Positions 6,539-9,046 of a stretch of DNA of 9,046 bases are shown here, in pieces (position 1 is the stretch's first letter; the number at the start of each line of letters is the position of its first letter). Source of the stretch: an uncultured Synechococcus sp. (lineage in GTDB: Bacteria > Cyanobacteriota > Cyanobacteriia > PCC-6307 > Cyanobiaceae); contig CAJWAH010000052.1 in assembly GCA_913020095.1 (NCBI GenBank), positions 1 to 9,046 of the forward strand, given 5' to 3'. A program made the translations under genes and the position numbers. The notes under the pieces were generated by a model. The model was given only the letters and a program-made list of their open reading frames with translations. It was not told where the DNA came from and ran no database searches.

Positions 6539-7472
6539 GGCTGAGCCCCAGGTCGTCGCAAGCCGTTACGCGCTCTGGAAGGCGGCCATCAAATGGCCGA
6601 TGTACTCCGTGGCAGTGATGCCAGCGCTTTTGGCCAGTGGCTGGCTTCAAAGTCAGGGGTTAGACCCCCGCTGGGGCCAGCTCGGCCTGTTTCTGCTGGC
6701 TGCGGTGCTGCTGCTGGGGTGGGAAAACCTCAGCAACGACGTGTTTGATGACGACACCGGTGTCGACACCCTCGGCAAACCCCATTCCTTGGTGGCCCTG
6801 ACCGGCCGCCGCGATCGCATTGCTTGGATTGCCAACAGCCTGCTGGCCGGCGGTCTGCTGCTGATGGCGCTGGTGGCCCTGCGCAGCCAACCGGTGGTGC
6901 TGCTGCTGGTGCTGATCTGCTGCGCCCTGGGATACCTCTACCAAGGTCCGCCCTTTCGTTTGGGCTACCGCGGCCTCGGCGAACCGCTGTGCTGGCTGGC
7001 CTTTGGCCCCTTCGCCACGGCCGCTGCGCTGATGGCGCTGCAGCCACCAACGAGCCTGCCGGCTGCTGTGCCTTGGCAGGTGGCGCTGAGCCTGGGCTCC
7101 GGCCCGGCGCTGGCCACCACCTTGGTGTTGTTCTGCTCCCACTTTCATCAGGTTGAGGAGGACGCTGCCCACGGCAAACGCTCCCCGGTGGTGAAGCTGG
7201 GCACGGCCAAAGCCGCGGCCGTGGTGCCCTGGCTTGTGGCGGCGAGCTTGGCCCTGCAATGGCTGCCGGTGCTGGAGCGGCAGTGGCCCTCCACCGCGCT
7301 GCTGAGCGTGATCGGTTTGCCCGCTGCAGCGCAGTTGATCCGGCTGCTGAGAGAGCATCACCACCAGCCTGAGCGGATTAGCGGCAGCAAGTTTTTGGCC
7401 TTGCGCTTTCAAGCCCTCAGCGGCCTGGGGCTCGCGATTGGGCTGGGCATCGCTCCACTGCTGGGACGTTGA
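6537..7472 (+). CDS. menA: 1,4-dihydroxy-2-naphthoate phytyltransferase (MenA, UbiA family)
   Basis: This integral membrane prenyltransferase of 311 residues attaches the phytyl chain to dihydroxynaphthoate with loss of CO2 and diphosphate, giving demethylphylloquinone for photosystem I. The N-terminus has AAIKWPMYSVAVMPALL, typical of cyanobacterial MenA. The first Asp-rich motif is N67-D68-VF-D71-D72-D73 with D77. The second is HFHQVEEDAAHGKRSPVVKLG from residue 202, holding E207, E208, D209 and K214. About eight or nine hydrophobic helices are visible. The ATG at 6537 puts about 18 residues before the conserved segment, as expected, but no clear ribosome site precedes it. The stop overlaps the menC start as TGATG. 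Phytyl as the prenyl donor is inferred from the cyanobacterial setting; a menaquinone version would look similar. Confidence 0.93.
   Translation: MAEPQVVASRYALWKAAIKWPMYSVAVMPALLASGWLQSQGLDPRWGQLGLFLLAAVLLLGWENLSNDVFDDDTGVDTLGKPHSLVALTGRRDRIAWIANSLLAGGLLLMALVALRSQPVVLLLVLICCALGYLYQGPPFRLGYRGLGEPLCWLAFGPFATAAALMALQPPTSLPAAVPWQVALSLGSGPALATTLVLFCSHFHQVEEDAAHGKRSPVVKLGTAKAAAVVPWLVAASLALQWLPVLERQWPSTALLSVIGLPAAAQLIRLLREHHHQPERISGSKFLALRFQALSGLGLAIGLGIAPLLGR
6811..6818. repeat. HIP1 octamer GCGATCGC
   Basis: A perfect copy of the cyanobacterial HIP1 palindrome lies inside menA. It is the only full copy I found by eye. Near matches without both ends occur elsewhere, for example near 1780 and 3520. 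One copy in 9 kb suggests a lineage that is not HIP1-rich. Confidence 0.8.
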
Positions 7473-8428
7473 TGCAACTGCGCTGGCGCCCATACCGGTG
7501 GGCACTGCAGCCGCCTTTGATCACCGCCTGCGGCCCCTGGAGTGAACGGCGCGGCTGGCTGTTGCGGCTCGAGGAGCCCGCCAGCGGTGCTGTGGGCTGG
7601 GGAGAAGCCGCACCCTTGCCGGCTGACCACGACCGGTGCGCCGACGCGCTCGCTGCCCTGCCGGCTGAGTGCAGCACCGAACACCTGGAGCCAACGCTCA
7701 GGACACTGCCTGGACCAGTGGCCTTTGCCATCGGACTGGCCTTAGCCGAGCTGGAAGGACTGCATGGCGGGCCATGGCTGCCGGCCCCGGCTTCAGCGGC
7801 CTTGCTCCCCGCCGGCAGCGAGGCCATCGCAGCGCTGCAGAGCGCGCTCAATCAAGCCACAGGCCAGCCAGCGGAGTTTGCTGCCAAATGGAAGGTGGGG
7901 GTGCTGGATCCAGACACCGAACTGCAGCTGCTGGAGCCGCTCTTGGAGCAACTGCCCAGCGGCGCCCAGCTGCGCCTCGATGCCAATGGCGGCTGGGATC
8001 GCGCCACCGCGGGGCGCTGGGCCATGCGATTGCAAACCGAAAGCAAGCTGCAATGGCTGGAGCAACCCTTGCCGCCCAGCGACCATGCCGGCTTGCTAGC
8101 CCTCGCCCGCCGGCTGCCGGTGGCCCTCGATGAATCGCTCCGGCACTCCAGCGGCATCCCCAGCGGATGGAGCGGCTGGCTAGTGCACAAACCAGCTCTC
8201 GAAGGTGACCCCAGGCCACTGCTGCAGCGGCTCAAGCAAGGAGCCCCCAAACAGATGGTGAGCAGTGCCTTGGAGAGTGGGATTGGGGCCCGGGCTATCG
8301 CCCACATGGCGGCCTTAGCGAGCCGCGGCCCCACACCATGCGCTGCTGGACTGGCCCCGGGCTGGGGTGCCTCTGGAGATCTCGCCAGCACGATCCCCCA
8401 GCAGGTCTGGGAGGCCGCCGGCCCATGA
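7472..8428 (+). CDS. menC: o-Succinylbenzoate synthase (MenC, enolase superfamily)
   Basis: MenC dehydrates SHCHC to o-succinylbenzoate in phylloquinone synthesis. From the ATG at 7472 the protein has 318 residues. The enolase-superfamily catalytic set is complete: KWK with K139 and K141, metal ligands D170 (in RLDANGGWD), E197 (WLEQPL) and D220 (ALDESL), and the opposite acid/base K240 (VHKPAL). The N-terminal capping domain has WGEAAPLP. A TTG one codon upstream is in frame, but the ATG is preferred because it overlaps the menA stop as TGATG and has GGGA about 9 nt upstream. The stop overlaps the menE start as ATGA. In this superfamily the same scaffold can be an N-acylamino acid racemase or a dipeptide epimerase; the men context settles it here. 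Confidence 0.93.
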   Translation: MQLRWRPYRWALQPPLITACGPWSERRGWLLRLEEPASGAVGWGEAAPLPADHDRCADALAALPAECSTEHLEPTLRTLPGPVAFAIGLALAELEGLHGGPWLPAPASAALLPAGSEAIAALQSALNQATGQPAEFAAKWKVGVLDPDTELQLLEPLLEQLPSGAQLRLDANGGWDRATAGRWAMRLQTESKLQWLEQPLPPSDHAGLLALARRLPVALDESLRHSSGIPSGWSGWLVHKPALEGDPRPLLQRLKQGAPKQMVSSALESGIGARAIAHMAALASRGPTPCAAGLAPGWGASGDLASTIPQQVWEAAGP

Positions 8429-9046
8429 CCGGCTGGGAGCTACGGGCCAGTGCGCTGGAAGAACAAGCGGGCCGCCAAGCGATGGCCTGCTGCGATCGGT
8501 GGCCAGAAGGCAGTGGCGTGGTGATCGGCAGCGGCGGCAGCAGCGGCGGGCGCAAGTGGTGCCTGCAGAGCTGGGAGAACCTTGAGCAATCAGCCAGCAG
8601 CTGCGCGAACTGGCTGCAAGCCATTGGAGTTGATCCCAGCAGCGTGCGGCTGGTGAACCCGCTGCCCAGCCATCACATGGGGGGGCTGATGCCCCCGATC
8701 AGGGCGCGCCAGTGGCAAGCGCCGTTGGTGGCCATTGCTCCTGAGCTGATGAAAGCTGCCGATGCGCTGCTGGAGCAACACGGCAACCTCAGCCGCGGCG
8801 GCCGCGATGCAGTGATCTCGCTGGTGCCCACCCAATTGCAGCGGCTGCTGAGCGATCCCTCAGGCCGCAGCTGGCTGCAGCAATTCCGGCTGCTCTGGAT
8901 TGGCGGCGGCCCCCTCAGCGCAGAGCTGGCTGATCAAGCCCGCCAGCTGCAGCTGCCGCTGAGTCCCTGTTATGGCAGCACCGAAACAGCCGCGATGGTC
9001 TGCGCCACCGATCCCGCCCAGTTCCTGGCGGGTCAAAACGGTTGCG
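8425..9046 (+). CDS. menE: o-Succinylbenzoate-CoA ligase (MenE), 5' part
   Basis: The frame is open from the ATG at 8425 to the right edge (207 complete codons), so the C-terminal half is missing. Adenylate-forming (ANL) features are visible: the phosphate loop GSGGSSGGRKW (35-45), PLPSHHMGGLMPP in the substrate-binding region, a LVPTQLQRLL segment, WIGGGPLS, and the adenine-binding motif YGSTETAAM. MenE activates o-succinylbenzoate as its CoA thioester with ATP. The ATG overlaps the menC stop as ATGA, and GGGAGG lies about 10 nt upstream. Odd points: the phosphate loop is only about 35 residues from the start, whereas in E. coli MenE roughly 140 residues precede it, and the loop has GGRK where TGxPK is usual. 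Position after menC makes MenE the best call. Confidence 0.88.
   Translation, partial: MTGWELRASALEEQAGRQAMACCDRWPEGSGVVIGSGGSSGGRKWCLQSWENLEQSASSCANWLQAIGVDPSSVRLVNPLPSHHMGGLMPPIRARQWQAPLVAIAPELMKAADALLEQHGNLSRGGRDAVISLVPTQLQRLLSDPSGRSWLQQFRLLWIGGGPLSAELADQARQLQLPLSPCYGSTETAAMVCATDPAQFLAGQNGC

Noticed and set aside
5852..6544. Plus-strand ORF of 230 codons opposite menF.
   Set aside because: Antisense shadow of a well-supported catalytic gene; composition is Arg/Gln/Leu-rich with no motifs.
6837..6925. Runs of CTG/GCTG that look like a microsatellite.
   Set aside because: They encode leucine-rich membrane helices of MenA and are irregular.
6660..7505. Minus-strand ORF of 281 codons opposite menA.
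   Set aside because: Extremely Gln/His/Arg-rich, the mirror of hydrophobic codons in menA; no family resemblance.
7417..8391. Minus-strand ORFs opposite menC.
   Set aside because: Shadows of the MenC frame, which has a complete set of catalytic residues.

Overview
The window is GC-rich, gene-dense DNA from a cyanobacterium, most likely a picocyanobacterium of the Synechococcus/Cyanobium group. The evidence is the set of gene families: a roughly 58-residue DUF3285-type protein next to prfB, a phylloquinone (men) gene cluster, a compact genome with 1-4 nt gene overlaps, and only one full HIP1 octamer (GCGATCGC, 6811-6818) found by eye. It is an ordinary chromosomal region. I see no tRNA, rRNA, CRISPR array, insertion sequence, prophage or plasmid gene. 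Genus is inferred from gene content, not from a database search.

Layout: (1) Positions 3857 down to 1, minus strand, form a tightly packed operon read in the order prfB (release factor 2, made by a programmed +1 frameshift), a small DUF3285-type membrane protein, ybeY, dgkA, trpG, an exported metallo-beta-lactamase-fold protein, and the start of an unidentified exported or membrane-anchored protein cut by the window edge. Junctions are ATGA, GTGA, about 25 nt, TGATG, 51 nt and 27 nt. (2) Positions 3858-3921 are a short divergent spacer. (3) Positions 3922-5121, plus strand, hold grxC and gshB, a glutathione pair. (4) Positions 5093-6538, minus strand, hold menF (isochorismate synthase). It converges on gshB with a 29 nt overlap and diverges from menA with overlapping start codons. 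(5) Positions 6537-9046, plus strand, hold menA, menC and the first part of menE, joined by TGATG and ATGA overlaps.

How they work together: menF, menC, menE and menA are four steps of phylloquinone (vitamin K1) synthesis from chorismate, supplying the quinone electron carrier of photosystem I. menD, menH, menB and the thioesterase are not in the window. grxC and gshB serve glutathione redox chemistry. The minus-strand operon mixes translation termination (prfB), rRNA maturation (ybeY), lipid phosphorylation (dgkA) and chorismate amination (trpG).

Most notable points: a prfB frameshift site that conventional ORF calling splits; an exported MBL-fold protein that has lost nearly all metal ligands, followed by an unidentified signal-bearing protein; overlapping divergent starts of menF and menA; and a MenE that begins almost directly at its nucleotide-binding loop. 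I found no convincing new multi-gene system.
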